Assembly: GCA_002409975.1 (NCBI GenBank)
Contig: DHOO01000043.1
Location: 1-44,772, forward strand
DNA length: 44,772 nucleotides
Source of the DNA: Firmicutes bacterium UBA5388
GTDB lineage: Bacteria; Bacillota; UBA4882; UBA10575
Reading direction: 5' to 3'
Under the pieces are notes generated by a model that did not search any database, was not told where the DNA came from, and was given only the letters and a program-made list of their open reading frames with translations. Shown here piece by piece: positions 33,807-43,038 of this stretch (its first letter is position 1; each line of letters begins with the position of its first letter). The position numbers and the translations under genes were made by a program.

Positions 33807-34793
33807 TCACATTGAATACTTTTTAAGATAATCTATAAGTTCATCTACATAAGCGAAAGCAATCCCTGTTACAGTATCAGCAGCTCCATAGTATATTGCA
33901 ATACGTCCTGTATCAGCATCCACAAGCGCAGCACACGGGAATACTACATTCGGCACATCACCTGCACACTCATAAATAGTCTGTGGAGATATGATATAGG
34001 GCCTGGACCTGTATAATACTTTCCATGGTTCATTAATATCCAAAATCGCTGCTCCCGCACTGTAAACATAGCCGTTGCATGACGTCAATACTCCATGGTA
34101 TATAAGCAGCCACCCCTCAGAAGTTTCTATCGGCACAGGACCAGCCCCTATTTTTGTACTCTGCCACCCTTCGCCTTTACTCATTACATGGCGATGTTTT
34201 CCCCAGTAAGTCATATCCGGGCTCTCACTGTAGAATATATCCCCGAAAGCAGTGTGTCCGGTATCACTTGGCCTGCTAAGCATAGCAAACTTACCATTAA
34301 TTTTTCTGGGAAACATAACACCATTTCTATTGTATGGCAGGAATGCATTTTCCCTCTGGTAAAATTTCTTAAAATCATAGGTGTAGGCTACACCTATTGT
34401 CGGGCCATGATAGCCATTACACCATGTAACATAGTATCTATCCTCTATCCAGCAAACCCTCGGATCATAGGCATAAATAAACTTGCCTATCTCTTTGTCG
34501 TCACAAATAAACTTAATCGGTTCTTCATCTATGTTCCAGTCTATTCCATCCTTACTTCTACCTGCATGGATTAGCATTTTCCTGCATTTGTCATCACATC
34601 TGAACACCCCTGCAAATTCTCCGTTAAAAGGAACAACAGCACTATTAAAGATACTGTTTGACATAGGAAGTAGATCTCTTGGTATAACTGGATTTTTGCT
34701 ATACCTCCACACTACATCCTTACACCCTTCCGGTTTGGCCTCCCAGGGGATGTTGGGAATAGACTGACCACTGACTTGATATTTTGCCATCAT
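33807..34793 (-). CDS. GH130 beta-mannoside phosphorylase
   Basis: Phosphorolyses beta-mannosides to mannose 1-phosphate. The 328-residue product resembles the GH130_2-type proteins (IPNIPWEAKPEGC, VWRYSKNPVIPRD, FNSAVVPFNGEFAGVFR), with the catalytic Asp D110 in YAYDPRV and FPRKINGKFAMLSRPSDTGH. Members of this subgroup act on Man-beta-1,4-GlcNAc, the N-glycan core disaccharide, or on beta-1,4-mannooligosaccharides. With GH18 and GH38 alongside, Man-GlcNAc is my preferred substrate. Cytosolic. AAGGAG precedes the ATG at 34793. Subgroup assignment is from memory of conserved blocks. Confidence 0.9.
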   Translation of the reverse strand: MMAKYQVSGQSIPNIPWEAKPEGCKDVVWRYSKNPVIPRDLLPMSNSIFNSAVVPFNGEFAGVFRCDDKCRKMLIHAGRSKDGIDWNIDEEPIKFICDDKEIGKFIYAYDPRVCWIEDRYYVTWCNGYHGPTIGVAYTYDFKKFYQRENAFLPYNRNGVMFPRKINGKFAMLSRPSDTGHTAFGDIFYSESPDMTYWGKHRHVMSKGEGWQSTKIGAGPVPIETSEGWLLIYHGVLTSCNGYVYSAGAAILDINEPWKVLYRSRPYIISPQTIYECAGDVPNVVFPCAALVDADTGRIAIYYGAADTVTGIAFAYVDELIDYLKKYSM

Positions 34794-34820
34794 GTTTCTC
34801 TCCTTCTTTATGCTGCCTTT

Positions 34821-35708
34821 TTAGCCTTTTACCGAACCTATCATCGTTCCCTTGACAAAGTATTTTTGTACAAAGGGGTAAACAACTAAAATAGGTATTG
34901 TCGATACCATAATAGTCGCCATTGTTATGGTCTTTTGGGATACATTTGAAGCATATTCGTTTCTAATCGTTATACCCTGTCTTGTCATTGCCTCCTGTGT
35001 ATTTGTTATAATCTCACGCAGTACTGCCTGCAGAGACCATTTATCCTTATCAAAGATAAACAGTACTGATGTCAAAAAGTCATTCCAGTAATGTACCGCC
35101 AGAAATAAAGCTATTGTAGCCATCACCGGTTTTGATAGCGGAATAATAATCCTAAAGAATACTGAAATCTCTGACGCCCCATCAATCTTTGCCGATTCCT
35201 CAAGACTGTCTGGAATACTCTTGTAAAAATTTTTGATAACCAGAATATTCCACACGCTCAAGCACCCCGGCAGAAACAATACCCAGTATGTGTCGAGCAA
35301 ACGAAATTGTTTATACAGAAGATATTCCGGAACCAAACCGCCGCCAAAAAACATTGTAAAAAAGAACACATATGTTAAAAGCTTCCTCCCCGGCATATTC
35401 TTTTTTGAAAGGGAGTATGCTGTCATCGCAGCAAGAATAGTCCCCAGTGATGCACCGCCAACTGTAGCGACAGCCGAAGTGATAAAACCGGTTATTATCG
35501 ACCTGTTTCTCAGTACCGTCTTATATGCCTCCAAAGTGAACCCTTTGGGTAGTAAAAAAAACCCTCCATTGATAGCCAAATACGGCTTGCTTAACGAGTA
35601 CATAATTACGTACCAAAAAGGATAAACCATGACTATAATAAGCAATACCATCGCCATAGCATTAATCCAATGAAATATTTTTTCTTTGCGTGATTCCCGC
35701 ATTGCCAT
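34821..35708 (-). CDS. CUT1 sugar ABC transporter permease (YtcP/LplC type)
   Basis: Inner-membrane permease. The 295-residue product has six membrane helices and the EAA loop ESAKIDGASEISVFFRIIIP that docks the ATPase, with the LplC/YtcP C-terminus VQKYFVKGTMIGSVKG. It pairs with the next permease. No ATPase gene is in the window, so a shared MsmK-type ATPase elsewhere is likely. The ATG at 35708 follows GAGGAGGAG. It precedes GH130 by 27 bases in the same direction, linking uptake to breakdown. Confidence 0.93.
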   Translation of the reverse strand: MAMRESRKEKIFHWINAMAMVLLIIVMVYPFWYVIMYSLSKPYLAINGGFFLLPKGFTLEAYKTVLRNRSIITGFITSAVATVGGASLGTILAAMTAYSLSKKNMPGRKLLTYVFFFTMFFGGGLVPEYLLYKQFRLLDTYWVLFLPGCLSVWNILVIKNFYKSIPDSLEESAKIDGASEISVFFRIIIPLSKPVMATIALFLAVHYWNDFLTSVLFIFDKDKWSLQAVLREIITNTQEAMTRQGITIRNEYASNVSQKTITMATIMVSTIPILVVYPFVQKYFVKGTMIGSVKG

Positions 35709-35813
35709 ACCTTTCTCCTCCTCATCCCTGTTACAGAATCTCCACTTCCGGCGTCGAAGTATGTATCCAAGCCGTAAGCCTTCAACCTATGCCGGACACT
35801 CTGCAACAATCTC

Positions 35814-36782
35814 TTACCAGATTCCCTCTTCTCCTATCTTATTCGCAACCTTGTTCGTCAGTATTATTAGCACCGCCGCAATTACCGACTTAAACATTCC
35901 GGCAGCAGCGCCGAGACTGTAAGCAGCTTCCTTGATACCCTTTCTATAAACGTAGGTATCAATGATATCGGCGATCGGAAGCACCATATCATTATACAAA
36001 AGGAAAATCTGTTCAAATCCGGCATTCAGTATGCCGCCAAGTCCCAATATAAACAAAGTCATTATTACCGGCTTTATACATGGTATTGTAATATACCTCA
36101 TCTTCTGGAAAAGGTCAGCGCCATCAATTGTTGCGGCATCGTATAATTGAGAATCGACACCGGCAAGGGCAGCCAGATAAATAATTGTACCCCATCCTAT
36201 CCCTTTATAAATATCGGTTATAACCAAAACACTTCTAAACGTACTTCTGCTCCCTAAAAAATCGTATGGCGCACCACCTAATATCTTGATTATTTCATTT
36301 ATAAAACCATCAACCGGATTTAAGAACGTCCTTATTATCCCCGCATAAATTACCCATGATATGAAATGAGGAAGATAAACTATAGTTTGGGTAGTCTTCT
36401 TGAATCTCAGGTTTTTTAACTCGTTTAAAAGAAGCGCAAGAATTATGGGCGCCGGAAACCCAAACAGCATCTTTAACAGACTTATCTCTAAAGTATTTTT
36501 CATCACTAAAGGAAACTTTGCAGTATGGAACAGATCCTTGAAGTTTTTCAATCCTACCCAGGGGCTCTCAAAAACACCTTTAAACATATTATAATCTTTA
36601 AATGCAATTACAACTCCATACATAGGTAAATATTTGAATACTATCAGGTGTATTAACCCAGGCAATATTAATAAATATAAAAACTTATTCCTAACTATGT
36701 TCCGCCAAAGCTTACCCTTTTTTACCGCGTAAGGAGTTTTCTCTACTATTCCGGTATTAATAGATGTATCTATTTTACTCAT
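35814..36782 (-). CDS. CUT1 sugar ABC transporter permease (LplB type)
   Basis: Partner permease of 322 residues with the LplB-type start (KFLYLLILPGLIHLIVFKYL, PMYGVVIAFKDYN) and EAA loop DAATIDGADLFQKMRYITIP. LplB/YtcP permeases typically import larger or complex oligosaccharides. AAGGTGAAG precedes the ATG at 36782. It is separated from the binding-protein gene by 379 bases carrying a large hairpin, which could let the binding protein be made in excess. Confidence 0.93.
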   Translation of the reverse strand: MSKIDTSINTGIVEKTPYAVKKGKLWRNIVRNKFLYLLILPGLIHLIVFKYLPMYGVVIAFKDYNMFKGVFESPWVGLKNFKDLFHTAKFPLVMKNTLEISLLKMLFGFPAPIILALLLNELKNLRFKKTTQTIVYLPHFISWVIYAGIIRTFLNPVDGFINEIIKILGGAPYDFLGSRSTFRSVLVITDIYKGIGWGTIIYLAALAGVDSQLYDAATIDGADLFQKMRYITIPCIKPVIMTLFILGLGGILNAGFEQIFLLYNDMVLPIADIIDTYVYRKGIKEAAYSLGAAAGMFKSVIAAVLIILTNKVANKIGEEGIW

Positions 36783-36904
36783 TGCTTCACCTTCTTAAAA
36801 TTAATTGAGATAGACATTACCTGCATTCACCATATGCTTTCCATACTGAATGCAGATAGCGCTATGCAAAAACCAAGCATACTGCAGTGAGTTGCTTGCG
36901 GAAA

Positions 36905-37085
36905 GGCTATCAATATATTGTGGCGTGACAGTCGAATCTGGGGACAACGTAAATAGCCCCTAGCGCTTGACTTTAATTTAGGTAGTCGTTCACGCCGGCT
37001 ACCATCAGCACACGTCAGTAATGAAAATCGAAGCCGGGTGAACGACAAGTATCGTAGAATTCTTTAGGCGATCAATATTTTGTGG
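36905..37085. repeat. Structured element related to the 106-bp repeat
   Basis: Two direct repeats, GGCTATCAATATATTGTGG (36905-36923) and GGCGATCAATATTTTGTGG (37067-37085), flank a long stem. In the stem, 36985-37000 pairs with 37032-37046 with one bulged base and a 31-base loop. The 17-base core GGCTATCAATATATTGT also occurs in copies A and B of the hairpin repeat, in the opposite orientation. Bases 37079-37125 also resemble 19937-19980. This looks like a remnant or composite of a small mobile element. The rest of 36783-37161 shows nothing else. Confidence 0.55.
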
Positions 37086-37161
37086 TTAAATCGTAAATCA
37101 ACCAATTATTGCAATTCCTTAATATGCTTAAATTATTCTCTTGGCTAAGGTAAAAATCATG

Positions 37162-38715
37162 TTATTTTACTTTTAATTCCTTGTCATAAAACCTTTTAAA
37201 TTCTTCGAATAAAGCCTTCTCCTTCTTATAAAGTTCAGTTACTTCTTTTTCTATCTGTTTTCCCTCAAATTTATTGTAGTAAGCTTCAATAAACCTATCA
37301 TATTCAGAAATTTGTTTCTGTCCGGTTATTATACCTACAAACACTTCGTTTTTCAGATCACTGATTTCTGTTACATATTTTAGCCAGGTAGGGCAGTTCT
37401 CCCTTACACTTAGATTGAAGTGAATTATTCTTTCCTCCATCCTCATCTGGTTGGCAGTCCTTGCTCGATCCTCTTCAAGTTTTACCAACTTAGCATCTCT
37501 TGTTACCGGCAAGTCGCCAAAACATATCCAGCCCAGAGATCCTAATCCGAGGCTATTTTTCTCTTCTTCAGCTATTGTTCTCTTCGGTTTACCGTTTTCC
37601 ATTACATAATGCTTCCCGCGTTCTCCGTACTCATTGAGCATTTTGATTTCAGGAGTCATCATTTCATCGAGTACATTGACAACACCCTGAAGATTTTTAT
37701 TATGATTGGTCACAACTATATAACACCATGATCCGAGTGGTTCCGGATAATCACCGCTTAATCCTTGAGGCCCTTTAATCGGATCTAGCGGTAGCAGTTC
37801 TGCGTCTGGAACATTGGCCTTAAGCGCTTTATACGAAGTGTCATCGGGCTCATAAAAACTTTGCCAGCTGTAGAACATACCAATCCTGCCTTTCGCTACC
37901 ATCTGCCCTATATCATTACCAGTAAATACAGTAGGTTCTATCAAGCCTTCCTTGTACATATCTCTAAGCACTTCCAAAGCTTTCCTGGTCTCGGGAACTG
38001 TTGCCCCAATCTTAACCGTGCCATTGTACATCCCAAATTGATCAGGATCATATCCAAAAGCATAGAATACAGGCGAAAAAAACCTCCAGTCTACTGACCC
38101 GGAATTTTGCCCGCCAAATCCATATGTATCATCTTTACCATTTCCATCGGGATCATTTTTAGTAAATGCTCTGGCTACATCAATGAATTCTTCCAGGGTT
38201 GTTGGTGGTTTTAAGCCCAATTTATCGAGCCAGTCCTTTCGAACAAAGGTGCTCATACAACATCCCTTTCCGCCTATGTCTGTAGGAATCTTGTATATCT
38301 TGCCATTTTCATAGGAGGCAAACAGAATCTCCGGAGTAAATTTCTTCAGCATATTCTTGTTCTTTGTCTTCTTTAGTAAAGGCACTACATCAACCAGCAG
38401 CCCAGCCTCCACCCACTGCCTATATTCCTTTGCCATACCGTTAAACCATAATACATCCGGTCTTTTGTCCTTGTCCTGCATAAGCAGGTTTGTTTTCATA
38501 TTTTTTTCTTCCCAGCCCGGTAGCATAATAAAATCAAACTTTGCATTCAACTTTTTCCCCAATTCTGCTTGAAACCAGCTATTTGGCCTCTTGGGGCCGG
38601 CCATAAGAGTGATGGAAATTTTCATCCCCTTTTGTCTTGGCGCTGCAAAACCAACCAGCGCCGACCCAACCAATGCTGCCACGAGAACTAGACTTACAAT
38701 CTTTTTGCTTTTCAT
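37162..38715 (-). CDS. Sugar ABC transporter solute-binding protein, non-lipoprotein signal peptide
   Basis: Extracytoplasmic binding protein for the two LplB/YtcP-type permeases. The 517-residue precursor starts MKSKKIVSLVLVAALVGSAL with a clear Sec signal sequence ending near GFAAPRQ. There is no Cys in a lipobox, so it should be released into a periplasm rather than lipid-anchored. Family 1 features include TLEEFIDVARAFTKNDPDGNGKDD and GRIGMFYSWQSF. I chose the ATG at 38715 because AAGGAGG lies 8 bases before it and the signal peptide begins there. It is the first gene of the leftward glycan cluster. Specificity is inferred from the neighbouring hydrolases. Confidence 0.9.
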   Translation of the reverse strand: MKSKKIVSLVLVAALVGSALVGFAAPRQKGMKISITLMAGPKRPNSWFQAELGKKLNAKFDFIMLPGWEEKNMKTNLLMQDKDKRPDVLWFNGMAKEYRQWVEAGLLVDVVPLLKKTKNKNMLKKFTPEILFASYENGKIYKIPTDIGGKGCCMSTFVRKDWLDKLGLKPPTTLEEFIDVARAFTKNDPDGNGKDDTYGFGGQNSGSVDWRFFSPVFYAFGYDPDQFGMYNGTVKIGATVPETRKALEVLRDMYKEGLIEPTVFTGNDIGQMVAKGRIGMFYSWQSFYEPDDTSYKALKANVPDAELLPLDPIKGPQGLSGDYPEPLGSWCYIVVTNHNKNLQGVVNVLDEMMTPEIKMLNEYGERGKHYVMENGKPKRTIAEEEKNSLGLGSLGWICFGDLPVTRDAKLVKLEEDRARTANQMRMEERIIHFNLSVRENCPTWLKYVTEISDLKNEVFVGIITGQKQISEYDRFIEAYYNKFEGKQIEKEVTELYKKEKALFEEFKRFYDKELKVK

Positions 38716-38756
38716 ACATACTTCCTCCTTAATAACTCTTAATTTCATCCAAATTT

Positions 38757-38816
38757 TGACACCTAACCAAGTGTCACTAAATAATACCGCCTTCTAACTA
38801 TCATCACTAGTTAGAA
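38757..38816 (-). promoter_or_regulatory. Two inverted repeats in the leader of the binding-protein transcript
   Basis: TGACAC…GTGTCA (38757-38762 with 38771-38776, 8-base spacer) and TTCTAACTA…TAGTTAGAA (38792-38800 with 38808-38816, 7-base spacer) lie between the promoter and the ATG. They may be RNA hairpins or regulator sites. Neither matches a classic LacI-family operator with a central CG. Confidence 0.45.
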
Positions 38817-38957
38817 CATTCTCCCTCACCACCTCGTAATTTTATTAATCATCTTCCTGCCCTTTGTACTTATCACGTTGCGGAAGTGTTAGGTATAGGT
38901 TATATTTATCACTTTTGTAACCCTTTTTAACTCTTTTTTAACTTAATATTTATATTA

Positions 38958-38986
38958 ATTATAATTCATTATATTTCAAAAGTCAA
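38958..38986 (-). promoter_or_regulatory. Promoter of the glycan import and breakdown cluster
   Basis: On the minus strand TTGACT (38986-38981) and a perfect TATAAT (38963-38958) are separated by 17 bp. The leader to the ATG at 38715 would be about 235 bases, long enough for the two inverted repeats to act in RNA. The remaining intergenic DNA to 39462 is AT-rich and shows no gene. Confidence 0.7.
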
Positions 38987-39462
38987 TTATTTATGTATGC
39001 TTTTTCTTATAAATCACATACATTATCGCCAATTGTAACTCTATAAAAAAGTTTGGAATCAAAACAAAGCCCAAGTAATTGGTGTTACAAGATCCTGCTA
39101 CGAGCTTAGTATGCAGCGTTTAAGAGACTCTCATCTGTTTATGAGGCAATTATATAACTTGGTTTGTAACCTTATTTTTGTGTAACAGCTTCTAAAATTG
39201 ATGTTATCTGGATACTATATAGTTGGTTTTTATAACTATAACCTTAAATGTTTTGTATTGATTTTAACCTTACTATCGTTTAAACTATGTTTATAGCTAA
39301 TACATTTTGGTATACCCGCCCTTTGGTAACTTTATATAACAACAACCATAATTTGTTATCGATGACTTGTAAAGAACATTAGAGGAAGCAGTGCAATGCT
39401 CACCTTCTTGATGTTTGGCCAATTTGGAGGAAACTGTAAAAATAATTTGTGTGGTGATTAAA

Positions 39463-40461
39463 ATGTCAAAAGTAACTCTGGAAGATATATCTGCAGTTCT
39501 GGATGTCTCTAAGAACACCGTTTCTAAAGCCTTAAGAGGTGCTCCTGGTGTTAGTGAAGAATTAAGAGAAAAAATTGTTAAACTGGCTACCGATATGGGC
39601 TATAAAAAAGTCTTGCAAAACAAAAAAACAATTAACAAGATTACAATTATTTGTAGACAATCCTTTTTTGCAGACGTAACCTTCTGGCCTCAGGTATTTT
39701 ATGGGATAGGCCATTACGCCAATAAGAAAAATATCAAGTTAAGTATAGAAAATATTGATGAAACCAAAGAGGATAAATCTGAAACTTTTTCTTCCATAAC
39801 AAGCCATCCCAGTGATGGGTATATAATTGTAGGTACGATCAGCGATGTACTCTTAAAAAGAATAAAGGAAACAAATATTCCTGTTGTAGTCGTCGACCAT
39901 TTCAGTGAAAACATAGAGTGTGATTATATTAATTCTTCCAGCAAAACAGGTATTTATAAAGCTATTAAATACTTGCGCCAGAACAATCATAAAAATATCG
40001 GCTTTATAAACAATTCCATATCTGCTTACAGTTTTATTGAACGATATGAAGCTTACCTAAAGTATATGAAGGAATTTAACCTGACCGTAAGCAATGACTT
40101 CCTCTGGCTTGATGCAGTTTACATCGAAACGGAATATTATAAGAATAAAATCAATTCTACCAAAAAGCTAAAAAATTTCCCTACAGCGTGGGTTTGTGTT
40201 AATGATACTACGGCTATAACATTCATAAACGCACTCTATGAAATGGGAATAAAGGTGCCTGATGACGTAAGCGTTATTGGTTTCGATAATATATCAGAAC
40301 TTTTAAACCCTGGATTGACCACTATCGATGTACCAAAGCAGGCTATGGGCGAAAAAGCATTAGAGCAGCTGATTTATAGGGCAGAAAATTCTCAAGTACC
40401 TTATACAAACATAATTTTAAGTACACAATTAGTTGAGAGAAACTCTGTAAAAAAACTATAA
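39463..40461 (+). CDS. LacI-family transcriptional regulator
   Basis: A sugar-responsive repressor or activator. The 332-residue product begins MSKVTLEDISAVLDVSKNTV, the LacI helix-turn-helix, with hinge region SKALRGAPGVSEELREKIVK. It continues as a periplasmic-binding-protein-like effector domain (DGYIIVG, VIGFDNISELLNPGLTTID). I start at the ATG at 39463 because the helix-turn-helix begins there; GGTGAT upstream is a modest ribosome site. It is divergent from the binding-protein gene, so it probably controls that promoter and perhaps the GH20 gene downstream. The effector is unknown. Confidence 0.92.
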   Translation: MSKVTLEDISAVLDVSKNTVSKALRGAPGVSEELREKIVKLATDMGYKKVLQNKKTINKITIICRQSFFADVTFWPQVFYGIGHYANKKNIKLSIENIDETKEDKSETFSSITSHPSDGYIIVGTISDVLLKRIKETNIPVVVVDHFSENIECDYINSSSKTGIYKAIKYLRQNNHKNIGFINNSISAYSFIERYEAYLKYMKEFNLTVSNDFLWLDAVYIETEYYKNKINSTKKLKNFPTAWVCVNDTTAITFINALYEMGIKVPDDVSVIGFDNISELLNPGLTTIDVPKQAMGEKALEQLIYRAENSQVPYTNIILSTQLVERNSVKKL

Positions 40462-40520
40462 ATTAATTAAATATTTCATTTTTCCACTGGATAATAGGGT
40501 ACTAATACTTCCATAATTTT

Positions 40521-40696
40521 TTATGCAACATTTTTAGTACAAAATTGGTGTTCATATTCCACTAGAGACATATTCCCCATGCTAGAATGTAACCTCTTAC
40601 AGTTATTAAAGTTTCAACATATTCTACAATAACGAGCTTAGCTTCTTCCTGTGTTTTAAACCTTCGACCAATGATAATATCTTTTTTATTGTAGAG
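40521..40696 (-). mobile_element. IS3-family transposase remnant
   Basis: On the minus strand RFKTQEEAKLVIVEYVET and, after a frameshift near 40612, NNCKRLHSSMGNMSLVEYEH match the C-terminal end of IS3-family OrfB transposases (typically YNxxRxHSSLGxxTPxEFE). It ends at a TAA, 40521-40523. The upstream part to about 40790 is decayed beyond clear reading. It sits between the LacI and GH20 genes and is not functional. Confidence 0.75.
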
Positions 40697-41010
40697 AAAA
40701 ACAACTTCATACACAATGCTGACGGCAGCACTCATTGATCGACTAACACGTATAATACTTACATCCCAGATATAAATGCTCCATTATATCGACTGCAAAA
40801 CAGATTACAACAGGGTAATTTGGATTTTCAAAACTCGAAAGGAGGTAAAATCCAACCACTGTTAGCGTAAGTGCAATAGGTTCAGATTAGCGTTAGTGGA
40901 ACACTTTTTGTCAACATAATAGAGCAGTTTGAGATTAACATTCACATAAGCGATAAAAAATCGGTCTTGTTTTTTCAAACGAGGAAATAATAATTTATGG
41001 AGGTATTATA
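40697..41010. other. Rest of the LacI-GH20 gap
   Basis: No gene. A 9-bp stem, TTGGATTTT (40820-40828) with AAAATCCAA (40847-40855), encloses AAAGGAGG. The repeated motif TTAGCG(T)TAAGTG / TTAGCGTTAGTG at about 40861-40900 may be insertion-sequence end DNA. A weak promoter for GH20 could be TTGAGA (40929-40934), 17 bp, GATAAA (40952-40957). Confidence 0.35.
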
Positions 41011-42888
41011 ATGGAAATTAAATTCGAGGGCGAAATCAATTCAGTTCTGAATGGAATTAAAGTATTGGGAGATACACTGGGTTTTGAGGTTTGCCAGGAT
41101 GGAATACCCGTGAAAGTCGAACTTGGGTCTGGGAATATTGAAGTTGGTTTTAAACATGGAAACGGATTTATAAAATCCAAGACAAAGAACCACTTCTTTA
41201 GGGCGTTAGGATTACTTGTGGAAAACCTTCAAAAGGGCAAAGATTTCCACATTACAGAAGAACCACAATTTGAGATGAATGGAATAATGGCTGATGTTTC
41301 AAGAAATGCTGTTTTAACAGTAGAAAGTATAAAGAAATTATTGGAAATAATGGCTGTTATGGGGCTTAATATGATGATGCTATATATGGAAGATACTTAC
41401 GAAGTTCCAGGAAGGCCTTATTTTGGCTATATGCGAGGAAGATACAGCTATGATGAACTGAAAGAATGCGATGATTATGCAAATATGTTTGGGATAGAAA
41501 TTATACCGTGTATCCAAACACTTGCTCATCTTGAACAGGTGTTGAAGTGGAATTACGCAAACAACATGAAGGATACTTCTGATATTCTTCTGGCAGAATG
41601 CGATGAAACCTACCACTTCATAGAAGAAATGATAAAAGCGGCTTCGGCTCCGTTTAGAAGTAAACGAATCCACTTAGGAATGGATGAGGCTCACAATCTT
41701 GGTTTGGGCAGATACCTGGATAAACACGGCTACAAAAGAAGATTTGATATAATGAGCAGCCATCTCAACAAGGTAAAAGAAATAACTGATAAATATGGAC
41801 TAAAACCGATGATCTGGAGTGATATGTATTTTAGACTGGGATCAAAGACAGGCGATTATTATGATGTCAATGCTGTGATTCCCCAGGATGTAATTAAGGA
41901 AATACCTGATAATATGGGTCTTGTATATTGGGATTATTATCATAATGAAGAAGATAGTTATTCTGTGTTTTTAAGAAAGCATAAGGATTTTGGAAAAGAA
42001 GTCATCTTTGCGGGAGGTATATGGACATGGAATGGTATTTGTGTTAATTATGGTAAAACTTTCGCTGCTACTAATGCCGCTTTAGCCTCATGTAAAAAGG
42101 AAGGTATTAAAATGGTGTTTGCAACAATATGGGGTGACAATGGCGCTGAAACAAATATATTTAATGCTCTTCTTGGGATGCAGTTATATGCGGAACATGG
42201 TTATGCAAAAGAGATCCGCCGGGAAAATCTAAAAGAGCGGTTTGAATTCTGCACCAAAGGTAAGTATGATGCTTTTATGGAATTGTCAAAGGCTGACACC
42301 TTGCCTGGACAGAAATCTGATGTTGCCAATCCGTCAAAATATCTTTTGTGGCAGGATATACTTATAGGCATGTTTGACAGGCATGTAGAATACCTTCAAC
42401 TTGGGCAATATTATTCAGATTTGCAGAAAAAAATGCAAAAGCATATAGATGAAAATGCAGAATGGAAAATTGTCTATGAGATGCCATGCAAATTGTGTTC
42501 GGTTTTAAGTATTAAAAGTACAATAGGTGTTGAGATCAAGAATTGCTATGACAGGAAAGACACCGATGCCTTAAGGCTTATTTCGCAGGAAAAACTTGTT
42601 GATCTCTTTGAAAGGGTCGAAGAACTGAGACTTGCTCATAAGGAGCAGTGGTTTAAAACACAAAAACCCTTCGGATGGGAAATTATTGATATAAGATATG
42701 GAGGACTGCTGGCAAGGGTAAATACGGCAATAACAAGGATCACAGAATATCTTAATGGGGAAGTTGAAAGACTGGAGGAGCTTGAAGCTGAAAGGCTGTA
42801 CTTCGATTGTTTTGATATGCCTCAAGGGCAGGGATTTGGATACTGCAACCTTTACCACAGGATCATATCTGCAAGCCCTATAGGGTAA
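41011..42888 (+). CDS. GH20 beta-N-acetylhexosaminidase (GcnA-like)
   Basis: Removes terminal beta-GlcNAc or GalNAc. The 625-residue product has the GH20 catalytic pair D225-E226 in HLGMDEAH, preceded by a small N-terminal domain and FGIEIIPCIQTLAHLEQVLK. The last ~150 residues are helical. The MEDTYEVPG…MRGRYSYDEL block and the lack of a signal peptide recall the cytosolic GcnA group of streptococci and paenibacilli. GGAGG lies 7 bases before the ATG at 41011. It follows the LacI gene on the same strand, with an IS3 remnant between. It would trim GlcNAc antennae or chitobiose in the imported glycan. Confidence 0.93.
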   Translation: MEIKFEGEINSVLNGIKVLGDTLGFEVCQDGIPVKVELGSGNIEVGFKHGNGFIKSKTKNHFFRALGLLVENLQKGKDFHITEEPQFEMNGIMADVSRNAVLTVESIKKLLEIMAVMGLNMMMLYMEDTYEVPGRPYFGYMRGRYSYDELKECDDYANMFGIEIIPCIQTLAHLEQVLKWNYANNMKDTSDILLAECDETYHFIEEMIKAASAPFRSKRIHLGMDEAHNLGLGRYLDKHGYKRRFDIMSSHLNKVKEITDKYGLKPMIWSDMYFRLGSKTGDYYDVNAVIPQDVIKEIPDNMGLVYWDYYHNEEDSYSVFLRKHKDFGKEVIFAGGIWTWNGICVNYGKTFAATNAALASCKKEGIKMVFATIWGDNGAETNIFNALLGMQLYAEHGYAKEIRRENLKERFEFCTKGKYDAFMELSKADTLPGQKSDVANPSKYLLWQDILIGMFDRHVEYLQLGQYYSDLQKKMQKHIDENAEWKIVYEMPCKLCSVLSIKSTIGVEIKNCYDRKDTDALRLISQEKLVDLFERVEELRLAHKEQWFKTQKPFGWEIIDIRYGGLLARVNTAITRITEYLNGEVERLEELEAERLYFDCFDMPQGQGFGYCNLYHRIISASPIG

Positions 42889-42969
42889 ACGCAGGGTCAG
42901 AGACTTGACATAAAATGCAGCGGAAGGAACTCTTTCAAGCCTAGAATCCATCACTTCACCCACTTAACG

Positions 42970-43007
42970 CAATTATCAGGTAAAGCATAAGCTCTACCTG
43001 ATAATTG
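42970..43007. terminator. Bidirectional stem-loop between GH20 and the second binding protein
   Basis: A 13-bp perfect stem (42970-42982 with 42995-43007), extended by an inner AGC/GCT stem, lies in the gap between two convergent genes. There is no long U-tract, but the position fits a shared terminator. Confidence 0.6.
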
Positions 43008-43038
43008 TTCGCCATATTATTCTCTTAAGTTAAGGCGA

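Noticed and set aside
36827..37048. 73-codon minus-strand open frame
   Set aside because: It crosses the hairpin and direct-repeat element, is Arg/Ser/Leu-rich, and has no ribosome site.
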